Shown: positions 1 through 12,010 of the stretch, piece by piece
How the letters are laid out: each line of letters opens with the position of its first letter
Position numbering within the stretch: position 1 is the first letter of the stretch
DNA from: Thunnus maccoyii
Lineage: Eukaryota; Chordata; Actinopteri; Scombriformes; Scombridae
DNA: 64,000 nt
Assembly: GCF_910596095.1 (NCBI RefSeq)
Contig: NC_056539.1
Location: 12,162,501-12,226,500 of the forward strand
Reading direction: 5' to 3'
The notes under the pieces: generated by a model
Databases searched by the model: none
The model's input: the letters and a program-made list of their open reading frames with translations, nothing else
Told to the model about the DNA's origin: nothing
Program-made: the position numbers and the translations under genes

Positions 1-897
1 GGGGGACCACGTATTATGAAATTAATTTCCCACCCAGGCAGTGATCTCCGCCATATATCTTTGATAACCAACTTCATTATGGAAGGTGGAAGTTGTCACT
101 GTGTACAGTGAGCGGTGTGGATTTACACCCTCTGCCTCCCTCAGCTTCCATTTCAGCAGCAGCAGCAGCTTCACTGCCCACTCTCCGTGGAGACGTCCGT
201 CATCTTATGACACTTCATGCGCCCTTTTGAGCCATCGAGGTATTGAACTGATTTCCATGTGTCGGCTTTGCACCCAGGAAGCTCCATTCGCACATGGAAA
301 GATGTTAAAGAAAGCATGTGGATGAATAAATGATGCCGCCCCTCCGTAAAAGATGGGACTGGCAAGAGGAGGCTCTTTAAAAATGCATCCTTTCCAAGCG
401 CCTCTGCCCCACTTAGGAGCGTTTTAAGAAAATACTGTTCAATTCCAATAAATAAAATAAAATAAACAACGCAGCCAACACAGTTTGCCACCCTATCATT
501 TATAATAATAAATAAAATCAGAATATTAACAATATTACATGTTGATTTCCCGCGTAATCAGAAATCAAGATGGAAATACAAAGGCTGTAGAAATTATTAG
601 GTTGTTAAAAATGAATAAGAAGCTGCTTTATGAGCAAAACAGTCATAATTGGGACAAAATGCCAAAGCCCATGAATGTAAGATGAAAATATGTAAGCATT
701 GATGCTCATGATAGTGATGAAGTGTTTGGAACAGTAGACTGAAATGATTTGTGGATTAAGCTGATAAAATGTAAAAAGTGAGTCATAGCCAGACTTTCTG
801 CGTTACTATTTCAACACGGTTGAAAAGGTTCAGCTAATAATAAGCAATTATGAAGCTATATGGGGGCTTCGCAGCCATTTGAGGGGCGACACGTTAC

Positions 898-1255
898 CTT
901 TGTGCATGCCGGTGTATCGGTCCTTGAGAACTGTCAGTTCGTGGATTTTACCAAACTGTTCAAACAGGGGTTTCAGGTCTTTTTCTTCCAAGTTCCGCGG
1001 TATCTGCCCGATAAACAGCTTAATGGCATCTTGGTCTTTCATGTTGCCGCTCTCCGGATGAATTGAAATGGGTTCTGACCCGTTCATGGGTTTCGGAAAT
1101 GTGATCTGAGGGTACTGGCGCTGATGTGGGATAAGTAGAAGTGGTTGTTGGCTCGGTGGTGCCCCCGGTCCGGTGAAAACCAGGCTGGAGTGAGCGGGTT
1201 GGGGCTGCTGTGGATGCTGCTGCCTTCTTGTTTCAGTCTGCGTGAATCTGGCCAT
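898..1255 (-). CDS. celf5: celf5-like first coding exon, copy 1
   Basis: The exon encodes 119 residues plus one base, from ATG at 1255-1253 to a GT donor at 897-896 that splits a glycine codon. The N-terminus starts MARFTQTE and is rich in Gln and Pro. From about residue 72 it enters the first RRM with RNP2 core LFIGQI (residues 80-85), ending TGMHK. CELF proteins bind UG-rich RNA and control splicing and translation. The MAR start and basic/Gln-rich leader resemble CELF5 more than CELF3, 4 or 6 (family knowledge). The RNP1 half of the RRM is in the next exon, which would lie left of base 1. This copy has Thr at residue 9 where copies 2 and 3 have Arg. It is the only copy whose downstream exons could exist outside the window. 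Confidence 0.8.
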
Positions 1256-1600
1256 TCTGAGCTGGGAGCAGAGTGGATAATAATGACAACACACACACAC
1301 ACTGTGAGAGAGCAAGCACTCAGCTGGAAACCAGGCTGACTTTCTATCCGACACACAACACACACGCACACACACAGCACAAGGCAGAAGGGGGTGATAG
1401 TTGTGAAATAAGCGTACAGGAGCGATATTAGACACTCTGGAGCGACACCCAGTGCCATTTATCAAGTACTTCAATTTAGGACAAAAAGCATGCAGGGATT
1501 ATCTGTACCTGTTTGTAAAATAGTTTCCTTCTCAACAGTCGAGGAAGAATCATTTACTTGAGTAAAAGAAGCAACGCTGTCAAAAAATCTTCCATAAGAC

Positions 1601-1771
1601 CTTTTTCACAGCAGACATTTTGAGTTGTCATAGTGGGAAAAGCACAAGTGTTACTAATAATTTTAACAATGACTCCTTTCTATTCAAGTGTCCCAGTAAC
1701 CGTGACAACCATCATGAAGTTAATAAATGTTTTTCATATTGTGACATGTCAAAATGTCTGCTGTGAAAAAG
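1601..1771. mobile_element. 171-bp miniature inverted-repeat element, block A copy 1
   Basis: The two ends are perfect 23-bp inverted repeats beginning CTTTTTCACAGCAGACATTT. There is no coding capacity. The same element sits at 21268-21438 and 25896-26066, also 171 bp. No clear target-site duplication is visible, so the transposon superfamily is not assigned. Confidence 0.75.
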
Positions 1772-2181
1772 CAGTAAAAACTCTTCATTTAAAGATTTAT
1801 CTGAATACAAGTAAACATCAAGTATTGGCAGTAATGTGTACAGAAGTTGATCTACACTGTTTCAGTTATTGTGACAACAGAGTCTTACTACTTTATGTAG
1901 AAGTTTAAATGCTGATGTAAAGTAAAACACGGTGGAAAAACTTAGAAAGCCTCACAGAATTAAAGTAGTACCTCACCTGTACTAAAGTACAGTATTTGAG
2001 TAAATGTCTTTAGTTACTTTCTTTGCTTCTCAACATAAAACATTAAGTAGGTCTTCAAGTAACAATCCATCAGTTCCCAAACTATGATGATATAAATTGT
2101 CATGTGGACGTCAAGATCAACATGGATCACAGAGATCACAGATCACAAATCACAGAGGCTTATTGACACAGAGAAACTGAC

Positions 2182-2416
2182 CTTTTTCACAGCAGCAGAC
2201 ATTTTGAGCAGCAGCAGGAAAAGCACAGGTGCAATTAATAACATAAATTATGACTGAATCCCATTTAGTTTTGGTAATTCACTACATTAGTTTAGTGCAT
2301 GATGGTTCACCAGTATGACTTCCTTGGAAACTTGAATTGAACTGAGCCATTGTTGATGTTTTCACTTCCACCTGTGCTTTTCCTGCTATGACAAGTCAAA
2401 ATGCTGCTGTGAAAAG
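2182..2416. mobile_element. 235-bp relative of the 171-bp miniature element, block A copy 1
   Basis: The termini repeat the CTTTTTCACAGCAG motif and continue into a longer imperfect inverted repeat that includes GGAAAAGCACAGGTG and its complement. It is non-coding. The pair of related elements about 400 bp apart is shared by all three block A copies, so both inserted before the duplications. Confidence 0.7.
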
Positions 2417-2580
2417 TTTTTATTACTGGTATTTATACTGTTGCTCAAATGTGCGTCTATCAAAAGGCTTAAATGATACATTCAGATTATTGAAGTCCAT
2501 CTTAATAAAACATTCACATGTATTGATAAAATGATTGGTGGATGTAATCAACAGCACTCAAATCAACTGGTTATTTTTCA

Positions 2581-2898
2581 GAGTTATCCAACTAACACAT
2601 AACGTTCCCATAACATTCCTGGAACCAGGTTCTTAACAGGTTTCTATTTGGTTGCCCTTCCACAATGTTCTAAGAATGTTGTGCAATTGTTTTTGTTCAG
2701 CGCAACATGCCCAAAACGTTCTAATAACCACATGAAGTAATGTCTTTGGGGGGTTACTTTTGTAACGTTCCCTGAGCCTTTTAAAACTTGCAGTTTTAAC
2801 ATCCAAGGAATGGTAGGCAGAAACATTCAGAACCCCACGCCCCCCCAAATAAAGGTTCTCAGAACGTTTTGGGAACCAAATTTCACTAGCTGGGTACT
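2581..2898. mobile_element. Insertion unique to block A copy 1, MITE-like
   Basis: About 320 bp interrupt sequence that is continuous in the palindrome arms around 26925. The ends form an imperfect inverted repeat (GAACGTTTTGGGAACC near the right end against a diverged complement near the left), and AACGTT/GGAACC words recur inside. It is non-coding. A non-autonomous hAT-like element is possible, but I could not confirm its target duplication. Confidence 0.6.
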
Positions 2899-2948
2899 GT
2901 CTTTTAAGTTGCTCTTTGTGTTACATGCAGCTCATCAAGGAAACACTG

Positions 2949-3639
2949 TCCATACCAAAAGATTTTACTGCATCCCAGATCACTGAAGCCTCATATTAGG
3001 TTCTGAACTTCATAATGCACCACTGCACAGAACAAGGTCTGGACAAGAGGGATGATTGCAGTGTTCACTGACTCTTTCACTCCTTTCAATATGTATGTGA
3101 AAAAATCAATGATCAAAGATAAATGGAGGTTGGAAGTCCTTTTAAATGGTTAAACATTGTATTTCCTGAAAATCACAGTTCAAATAATTTATGTTACAAT
3201 ATTCAAGTTGAGAATGAGAAACTTTTATTGGTACATTCAGACTTATATTGTTTATCTGTACAACAGACAAAAGGCTCATTCAACACTTTTCAGACTACAG
3301 TCTCTCAGAATCTCTTATCTCTACTTTAGCTGTTAAAATGACAATAATCAAAAGGCAACAGGCTCTTCACTCCTTCTTGGGAATTCAACAAAGAGTTATT
3401 TTGCAGCTAGGTTGCCCAGATGATTGGACCAACAGAACATTTTGTCAGACAGGTTGATATGCATTCAAATTTTTAAAGAGCACAATGGTATAATGATCTC
3501 AAAGAGACAAAATTCATACTTACATATGTAGGACCCATCCTCTACTATATCATAAACTTCAAAAACTGCTGCATTATTAAAAAAAACCTTAAAGTTTGAA
3601 TTGTAAACTACATGCTCAGAGTGTGCCTCTGCTACCAGA
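2949..3639. other. Sequence between block A and block B, copy 1
   Basis: No gene seen. A weak repeat (CCTCATATTAGG followed by GGACAAGAGGGATGATT) at about 2975-3060 resembles pieces near 20435-20480 and 47105-47240. A minus-strand open stretch ends at a good GTAAGT donor near 3520, but neither the protein nor an acceptor is convincing. Confidence 0.4.
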
Positions 3640-6600
3640 ATGTTAAAGATACTAAGTGGCCATGTTATACAGTAAATGCTACTAGTTACAAGGGCATTCT
3701 CTATAAGCAAATGCTATCGGCAGTCAGTCATTAGATTGAGTCAAGGGACCAGCAAACATTAACCACAATTAGGAGACTTACTGTAAGTACTTTTCAAATA
3801 GCAAGCAGACTAATCCCCCAAGAGAGGTTTTATTTGCATCATTTGCCGTCTCTTTGCAGACACTGTCAGCAGCACTCTGATCCAAATCCATCATCAACAT
3901 AAAATTCTCATTTAACTGTTACTGAAATGAGAAAAACACTGACAAAACCAATGCACAACAGACAGTGTAGTACAACTTAGCCACAACCCACTCTCTTACT
4001 AAAACACATCTGCTGGACAGATTTCTAATTATAGTTTATTTAACAGTGGATTAAATAAAGTGATATACTGTCTGACACTGTCTGTGTGACAGCAGGCTCA
4101 AGGCTGCAAGGTGAATCAATATTGCTGCTACTTCTCTCACTGAGGACGAGCAGCATCACAGGGGTCCCACACCCTGCCCAGAACCTCGATTTACAAATGG
4201 CTGCCTCACTATGTGAGAGACTCGCCTTCAGCCGGCTCTGTTGCTCTGGATTGAGAAATATACCTGTGGAACAGGGAAAGGTTCACTTTTAATAGGTCTT
4301 AGTATGCAGTAGAAACAGATCTGATTGGATAACAAAGTTCAAAAGCTTGAGAGGCTTGGAGAGAGACAGGGACTATCCAGGGTGGATGGTTGTTTTCACT
4401 GACTGAGAAGTGGGGGTAATTTCAGCTCTATTGAACTCTGCTCATAATATTTCTTTCTGCAAAGTTCAATAAGTGCAAGTGTAGAGGGAAAGACATCAGC
4501 AGGCAGGGATACACATTGACATTACCGGTCAATAAAACAGTGGGTGGCAGCTTCACAGACAAAGGGCATTTTTTATTGTAAACTTGTTCTTTTGAAATGT
4601 GAATATAATTCTTTCAAGCAGTAGGTCCCAGAGTACCTTGCAAGACATAGTTTCCAAACTGTTTTCGATTTGCGCGACCAAGTCGCAGTGTTATTTTATG
4701 CTCTGTTCATCGTGTTATAAATGTATTGATTAAAGAGGCAGGGTACTCGCTGAACGTGGCTGGCCATCTGAATGGGAGTTGGCGGGGACAGGATCAAAGT
4801 CTTTGGTGGATGGCTCAGCATGTTAGCCTGCTTACATCTGTAGTGAGGAAACAAACAGGGACGCGGGGCAGCTCATATCGAATAAGAGCACTGAGCTGTC
4901 ATACTGTAGCACTGGCTCACCGGCCTCTGAGGGAGGTTGAGAGGCTATTTTTAGGGATGTGGTCAACACAGGGGGAGGGGTATTGAGAACTTCCACTTCA
5001 TGGTTTTTTATTGACCAATGCCATTAGTGTTTTGCCAAGCTGAAGGCAGAGACAAGAAATCAATAAAGGTCACACTATTAGTGCGAACTAAAAAGTTACA
5101 TACAATTTAACTGGCTGGCGTTTATTCTGCTGCTTGTTAACCAGTCTGGACCCTGAGAGGGAGGCAGCCTGACTCGATCTGTTCAGCTTGGGGAAGTCTG
5201 GAAGGTCCAGAGGGAGACAAAGACTGCTAAGGGAGTCATTTTGCATTCTGTGTGCAATTGTAGACATACAGTCAAGACAGGCAGACAGACATGCTCACAC
5301 ACACACACACACACACACACACTCCCTAATTACCAAAATTCAACATTATTCTCCACATCCAGTTACTCACTTGAATATTGTGCAAACACAGCAATGCACA
5401 TAGGCACAGAAAGCATACAGTGCATATATGCACACAATTTAACTTGCCATATGCCACGAGATGAAGTCAGTGAGTGAATGAAGAACTTGACAAAACAGGC
5501 TGTGCAACACTTCAGGGAAAGGTTCTTCTCTGCTTGGGCTGGCATGGTGAAGTTATGAAACTGTAGTTGTGGTTTAATAAGCGGTAAGAGTTGGAGTTGT
5601 CCCCTGGTGCCTAATTCACCATTGTGCTCTGGTTATGCATTGCAAAGCATGTCTGTTCAACTGTAAGGTGTTGTGCAAGAAAATTAGGGTGTGATGTGAT
5701 GATGGCCTATCACACTGGAGACAGTTTTATGGACCACTGACTTAGCAGGCAGATGAGATGTGATAAGAGCAGGCTGAACTGTGGAGTGACAGTGCCGCAC
5801 CTTTCTCTCCAGGCCACCAAAGAGAGACACTCCAGGATATTGTTTCTAATGTCGGGCCACAGACTGAAAGGGATAGGCTCTGTTAAATATGATGAAGAAA
5901 CTTCCACTTAAATAACTGAAAAAGTTACTGTCCAGCGTTAAGTGATATTCCACCTCAAAAGCTGGATTTTGTTCTAATGGAGCTTGAAGTCAAAATAGTA
6001 AGGAGCAGCACCAGCAGCTGTTTATATAAATTCTATATTATTGTTAGTGGTATGTGAATAATCAATAAATAATGAAATAAACTATCAAACACCTCAATCT
6101 CACACTTTTAATTCCAGTTTATGAATGTTGTCATTAGGAGAGAGGGCAGATAACTGGCTCTTGCATTTGGGCTTAATGTAACCTATATCAAAATGTCTTT
6201 TAGTGAGATCTTTAAGTGCACCATAGGAATTTAAAAATCTTTCTTCAAATGTACTCAAACCACTCAAAAAACTAATGCCTACTTTAGACATCATTTGATT
6301 CTGGTTGGTTCATGGCAAATTGCTGATTTAGTTCAGGCTCATTATAGCTCTACGCAGACTCAAATCCAGGATGTAGCTTTCTTCTACTGAGCAGATTGTT
6401 CTTGATCCATGCAGGATGTGAAGCAGACAATCATCTCTTTCACCGGGTCTCTTGCGGTGCGTTACCTGAGGTGCAGGATAAGAAATGGGCAGGAATTGTT
6501 GGAAATAATGAGCCAATTTTGACATGTTAAAATTTATCATCCAATAAATTTTATCATCCAAAAACTGCCTCTAAAAGAATCCCATCACCAACTGTGATTA

Positions 6601-8674
6601 TTGTCCGAGAGACAAATGATCTGCCTGCAAAGCAGATCAGAGTAGCCTTCACAACTCCCTCAATTTCAAAATTGTCAGAGTCCGGACTGCTGCTGCTTTG
6701 ATATTAATGCAATTATCTCCAGAAAAACATCATCATATCAACAGACTGTATGGTGTTCAAAATCCTGTATCCTGGGCTCAGTTTGTCTTCTTTACAAAAC
6801 ACACATTTGTATTATCTTTCCTATCATGCAAATGTACATGGCTGGAAATGTCGCAGCAAAAAAACAAATTATTATTGTAATGTTGCCAGTAAATCACAAG
6901 TAAATCCTTTCAATACTGAAACAGAAGATGTAGACGAGTTAGAGGATTTGTTCAGGTTGGTACGTGTATAAAATGATCAATTTTAATGACCCAGGTTTTT
7001 ACAGCGAAATCTTCTTTCATTCCTAAACATTTTCTGAAAAATAACTATGTAAAACTTGATTTTTAACTGAAATCTAAATCATGGTAATAGCTATTGACTG
7101 GCATATTTATCTGCATTGTAGTCTACATGCTCACCACTATCATAGCACATCATCATATAAGAAAATATAAGTGATTCTTGATCTGAGGTTGAATTTGTAC
7201 TTATAGTTTCTAACCATCAGATGGACGCTACGTTCCACTGATTCTCTTTCCTATCTATACCAGTCATGTAAGGACGTCCAAGACTAAATAATGACTAACC
7301 TCTAATAAATTATTGTTCCTCTAAAGCTGTGTCTTAAACCTCATTCTACCAACACATTTAACATACAAGGACTTCCAGCTGGGGTCCCTGGGGATCCCAA
7401 GAATAAACTACTGTAAGAAACAACCATCATTGCAAAATGTTTACTTATTTCCTCTCAAAACATTATTAGATATGTAATTAATGTCATCTGGAAAAAACAC
7501 ATATTATTACTATTTTAGGAGAGTTACCGTTCTCTTTAATACAAATTGCAGCTTTTATCCCACTGCTTCCCTGCTGCATCTGTGTCTGTTTCCTTCAAAA
7601 TGACTGACTGAGTGCCCCTACCCCCCCTGATAGCATGTGATACTTTAAATTTGGACATGACTCTGATACCTCTGGGGTCTGAGGGTATCCCAGTCAGTAG
7701 GATTAAGCTTAAATATCTCATTTGCTGTTGATAATCCATATCAACAGAAGTCATACCCATACAGAAACTGCCAGCCAAACAAACAGGGTTTAGTAGATAG
7801 CTGTCGATATTTGGCCTTCTTAGCTGGCTGGTTATCTCACTGTCCAAATTTAAAGTTGGCACAGTGTATGCAGATGAAGCTTTTGCACAACTTTTATAGA
7901 GTGTTAATAAAAAAAGCAGTGATATAAAACTTTATAATACCAATGTACATGTGAAGGAAGGAAGAGTAGCGTATAAAAGTGTTGGTATTTGATAGCTTAC
8001 ATAAGTAACAATGGTGAAGTGTGTGTGTGGCTCTGTTGAGTTTGGGCAAATTAAGATGGGACTGTTTCAGGGCCACTGAGCAGCTGCTGGATCTTGGCCT
8101 CAAAGAGAAATCAGTGGAAGGTGCCCCAAACACTCCTCCCACACATATGTCAATATTTGACAGCATGTTTTGCAACTTTCATTATTTCTATTTATGTCCA
8201 TTATTTCCACACAAGGTTTAGGTTATTCTTGTTTAGACTACTTTAATTCCTGCATGATATAATGACAGTGGCACTGCCTCGACATGCAAAACACGTTTCA
8301 GTTAATGAAAGCAACAGCAAAATAGATAAATAAATGAATAAAAATAGAAAATAATTAAGAAACAATAAACAACAACACTGAACAAAAACATAACATGTCA
8401 CTAACCAGAAAATGTGCATACTATCATCATTTTCCTTAATTCTGACTGAATGTCATGCATGTATATCATAGATGTAGGGCAAGATTCATCCAGTTTCACA
8501 TTATCACATTGATGTCCTTTGATTTCTTCAATTCAATGACCGGGATGGACACCTGAAAGAGTGAACATAGACAAAGAGCTGTCTGACGTTTCTTCATCTG
8601 TCCTTAATTGATATAAGAAAAAATACTTTTAGAGCTTTGTTTCTTTTGACCAGAACCTGTCCATCGTGCAGCAT
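3640..8674 (+). repeat. Block B, left copy (direct segmental duplication)
   Basis: This 5-kb block reappears at 31500-35100 in the same orientation with high similarity over long stretches, for example around 4730-4960 and 5100-5290. No open frame in it looks like a known protein, and reading frames shared by the two copies simply reflect recent duplication. It includes a CA microsatellite at 5296-5322. Several pieces here (about 4220-4455, 5350-5390, 6110-7060 and 7330-7705) are absent or rearranged in the right copy. Confidence 0.9.
5296..5322. repeat. (CA)n microsatellite
   Basis: About 13 CA units inside block B. The right copy has an expanded, interrupted version near 32924-32962. The inverted fragment at 11541-11752 also begins next to a GT/GA microsatellite. 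Confidence 0.9.
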
Positions 8675-8676
8675 TG

Positions 8677-8950
8677 TGTGTGTATGTGTGTGTATATATA
8701 TATATGTGTCTCTTTCTCTCTCAACCCAACCAGTCAACGCAGATGGCCGCCCACCCAGAGCCCAGTTCTGCTCGAGGTTTCTTCCTGTTAAAGGGGAGTT
8801 TTTCCTTGCTGCTGTCACCAAGTGCTTGCTGGGGGGAATGCTGGGTCTCTGTAAATTAAAGAGTACAGTCTAAATCTGCTCTACATGTAAAGTGCCCTGA
8901 GATAACTTCTGTTGTGATTTGTCATTCTATAAATAAAATTGATTTGACTT
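8677..8950 (+). mobile_element. Interspersed retroelement-like 3' tail
   Basis: After a GT/TA simple repeat comes a stretch (GATGGCCGCCCACCCAGAGC onward) ending AATAAAATTGATTTGACTTGA. A reverse-complement relative lies at 48356-48610. The tail resembles the ends of fish non-LTR retrotransposons or SINEs that I know as abundant teleost repeats. There is no coding capacity. It begins exactly where block B similarity ends. Confidence 0.65.
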
Positions 8951-9890
8951 GACACAAACACCCCTTACTCTGATCCTTTTCTATCATGAAATGCATCAAA
9001 AGTACACATGTTTTTTGTATAATTTTAGTTTAGTTTTCAATACAGTTCAACGTTTCACAGTATGGAAAATGACTTTAAAAACATTAAACACATCATGGCA
9101 CTCAGAGGAAAAAACTTTTGAAAACTGTGTTTGTATTTGCAGATCTTGGAGTTTATATTTTCTTTTCACATAATTTCTCATCAAGAACACTGCCTTTTTT
9201 TAGTATTTTATTTTGGATTTTCAAATGGTATACAAACTGTACGGCCACACAATGACAATACAAAAACACTCACTGTTCATTACAGACATCACAAAATTAA
9301 ATTAACAGATAATAAAATAAATGAAGATGTAACAATTAAAGTAAAAATGTAACTATTAATAGTAAGTAAAACAATAAAAAGAGAAATTGAGAGATAGGTT
9401 AGCCTAAACCACTACAAAATGTTAGAGAAGCAACACAAGTCATTAAAAAGTGACAACTCTGACCTTTAGTGACCCTGGCTATTGTATACGTTGTTGTTCC
9501 CAGACCTGTCAAGAATGATGGACCTTCCTAACCTGCATATCAATACATCAGGATAGTGTCTAGACAGTCTGTTCCAAAGTACCAAAGTACGTCACCAGTT
9601 AAGGCCAATCTGTAGAAAACCTGATCCAATGACACAGAGAGAGTGGAAAATTTATTTTAGGTATAACTAATAAAAGGAGATCATTTTAAGTCTGAAACAT
9701 TGGGGGGAAAGTCTGCATTAATATTTTCTGGTGCTGCATTGGCAGTGTGCAGTGTTTGGATTTAATCTGATTCAGTTTCTAGACATACCGATCCAACATG
9801 AAAGTTCTTATTTGTTAATCATCACTGCAGTTAAACATCATCAGTCACCATCATCCTGCATCAATAGCTCTTCCAGACAAACATCTACTT
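8951..9890. other. Gene-free AT-rich interval
   Basis: No gene, RNA or clear repeat recognised in this interval upstream of the DED-like broken exon. Confidence 0.5.
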
Positions 9891-9893
9891 CAG

Positions 9894-10163
9894 GTTATTA
9901 ATCTTATAGCTGAGTCTCTCAGCAGCAGTGAACACTGGAGGCTCTTCTGCTTGTGTGAAAACTTGGATACGGACGATAATGTGGCTTGTTTGAAGGAAAT
10001 GTTGAGGTCTAAAGCGATGAGCTATAAGAATGGTCACCTGTTTCCAGCAGAGCTCTGCAAAGCTGCAACTGAGGCATTACAATATCATGAGGAAGGTGTT
10101 CACAAACAGCAGAGATGAGGTGGAGAGGACTCTGACGTAAAGGGAATTTCTGTCAAGATTCAG
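9894..10163 (+). pseudogene. Death-effector-domain-like exon relic
   Basis: The exon is bounded by a TTCAG acceptor and a GTAAGAT donor. One frame reads LIAESLSSSEHWRLFCLCEN and goes on with acidic and Leu-rich sequence. A second frame then continues LRHYNIMRKVF and RDEVERTL before a stop. Helix-rich SSSE(H/Y)..LFCLCE followed by (R)..IMRKVF...EVERTL resembles a death effector domain of the caspase-8/FADD type (family knowledge, recalled not searched). The needed frame shift near 10060 and the in-frame TGA argue for a pseudogene. No neighbouring apoptosis exon was seen. Confidence 0.4.
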
Positions 10164-10440
10164 GTAAGATATGCTTTAAGATATTTGATGAATGATAAAT
10201 ATTTTAACAGCACTGAACAGATATAAATCTGTGACTTGATGCATTTCAAGGGTTATGGAGGTAATAAATGTGTTGTCAAATGTTGCCTAACAATTAACTG
10301 TCAGATATTAAAAATACAAAGTTGCAAGTATATAGCACAGTGTGGTGAATAACTGGATATTTTTCTAACATAGTGACTTAAATTGCATGAACTTTTATCA
10401 TCTCTACAATAACTGATCTGAACTGAAGAACATCTCTAAA

Positions 10441-11342
10441 GTGAGGCCATTTCTCTTTCTGTGCAACACAGAGAGAATGATACACGCTTTTATAACTAGC
10501 AGGCTAGACTATTGTAACACTCTCCTTTCTGGTCTACCGAAGAATCAGCAATTAATTCAAAATTCTGCTGCATGAATGCTGACTAAGACCAGACGGAGAG
10601 CACACATTACGCCTATTTTAAAGTCATTACACTGGTTACCTGTTAGTTTTTGTATTGATTTTAAAAAATCTTATATTAGTTTATAAGACTCTACATGGTC
10701 TTGCACCAGACTACCTCTCAGAAATGTTTTTGCTTTATGAACCAGGAGGGCCCCTCAGAGCCTCCGGTTCTTTTCTTTCAGCTGTTCCACAAAGCAGAAC
10801 AAAAACATTTGGTGATGCTGCTTTCAGCCATTATGCTCCAAGCTGCTGGAACAGCCTCCAGAGGATCTGAGAGGAGCTGAAAATATTGATATTTTTAAAC
10901 GTGAACTAAAATCCATCTGTTTAGTTTGGCTTTTATGTAGTGTTTCATAATTTTATGTTTTTATTATTTATACTTATTTTATTTATTATCATCATTATTA
11001 TTATTTATTTTTATACTATTTTGTTTTATCAACACTCTCCTGTTGATCATTATGATTTATTTTATCCTAGTTTATTCTATTAACATTTTACTGTTTTGCT
11101 ATAATCTATTAACTTGTAGGCTATTTCACAGTTGTATTTATTGCTATTTTTATTGCTTGTATTATCTTGTATTATGTATCTTTTATTATCTTAACTACAC
11201 ATTTTTTTGTTGTGGTCTTATTCAATTAACTGTTTTTTTGCCTTTTTAATTGTTTCAGTGTGCGTCAGTCTCTTAATCCACTTTTAATACATTTGATTTG
11301 TTTGAAATGTGCTCTATAAATAAAGTTTAATTGATTGATTGA
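10441..11342 (+). mobile_element. 5'-truncated L2/CR1-type LINE, 3' end
   Basis: Across frames the sequence reads SRLDYCNTLLSGLP, then HITPILKSLHWLPV, then LILVYKTLHGLAPDYLSE and FKRELKSICL. This is the conserved C-terminal tail of reverse transcriptases of the L2/Rex1/CR1 group. Stops and frame shifts break it. It ends with AATAAAG and a short TTGATTGATTGA repeat at 11328-11341, the typical tail of fish L2/Maui elements. It is a dead fragment. Confidence 0.85.
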
Positions 11343-11438
11343 ATCTGTCTCTGCATAAAGATCAATTTGTTGATTTTAAATAGAATCATAGCTGATAAAA
11401 GTATTTTCTAATCTGAGTAGAGTATTTCATCAAAATGG

Positions 11439-11752
<314 letters not shown>

Positions 11753-11754
11753 AC

Positions 11755-12010
11755 TATGCACACACACTGTGTATGTGTGTGTGTGTGGTCTGTCATAGGC
11801 TACTTTTGGGGACAAATTTCTGATTTAGGACCAGTTGACTGGGGACGGCTTGTCCAATTGGGGACAAAAGTCGTGTCCCAACTGGAAAAAGGCTGATTTT
11901 TGTGTCAATGGTTACGGTTATGGTTAGGCAAGTAGTGGTGATGGTTAGGGTCAGGGTAAGTATCCAGGAAATGAATGTAAGTCAATGTAATGTCCCCAAC
12001 AGTGACTATG
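11755..12010. repeat. Probable interspersed repeat with GT tract and GGTTAGGG motifs
   Basis: The CTACTTTTGGGGACAAATTT motif, repeated GGGGAC words, the TTACGGTTATGGTTAGG stretch and AATGAATGTAAGTCAATGTA resemble a common teleost repeat that I recall, but its class is not certain. No coding capacity. Confidence 0.5.

Larger units (their letters stand above)
1..2948 (-). repeat. Block A, copy 1 (celf5 exon-1 duplication unit)
   Basis: This stretch matches the inner right arm of the palindrome from 24294 onward in the same orientation, and the inner left arm in reverse. The offset is 24293 up to about 1270 and then grows by small indels. It holds the celf5-like exon 1, its upstream region and two miniature transposons. 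It differs from the other copies by a roughly 320-bp insertion (2581-2898) and by loss of some 35 bp just before it. Homology stops at about 2948, exactly where the other copies enter the NEK1-like exon. The window begins inside the repeat, so its left border is not visible. Confidence 0.93.

Noticed and set aside
171-491. 106-codon open frame present in all block A copies (also 22552-22872 and 24464-24784)
   Set aside because: The copies are too recent for conserved openness to show selection; it has no domain and lies in the presumed celf5 intron 1.
3465-3710. Minus-strand frame with a strong GTAAGT donor near 3520
   Set aside because: No recognisable protein and no good acceptor; AT-rich.
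4726-4986. Open frame in block B kept in both copies (also 32358-32573)
   Set aside because: Same reason; the end differs by a frame shift in the right copy and no protein is recognised.
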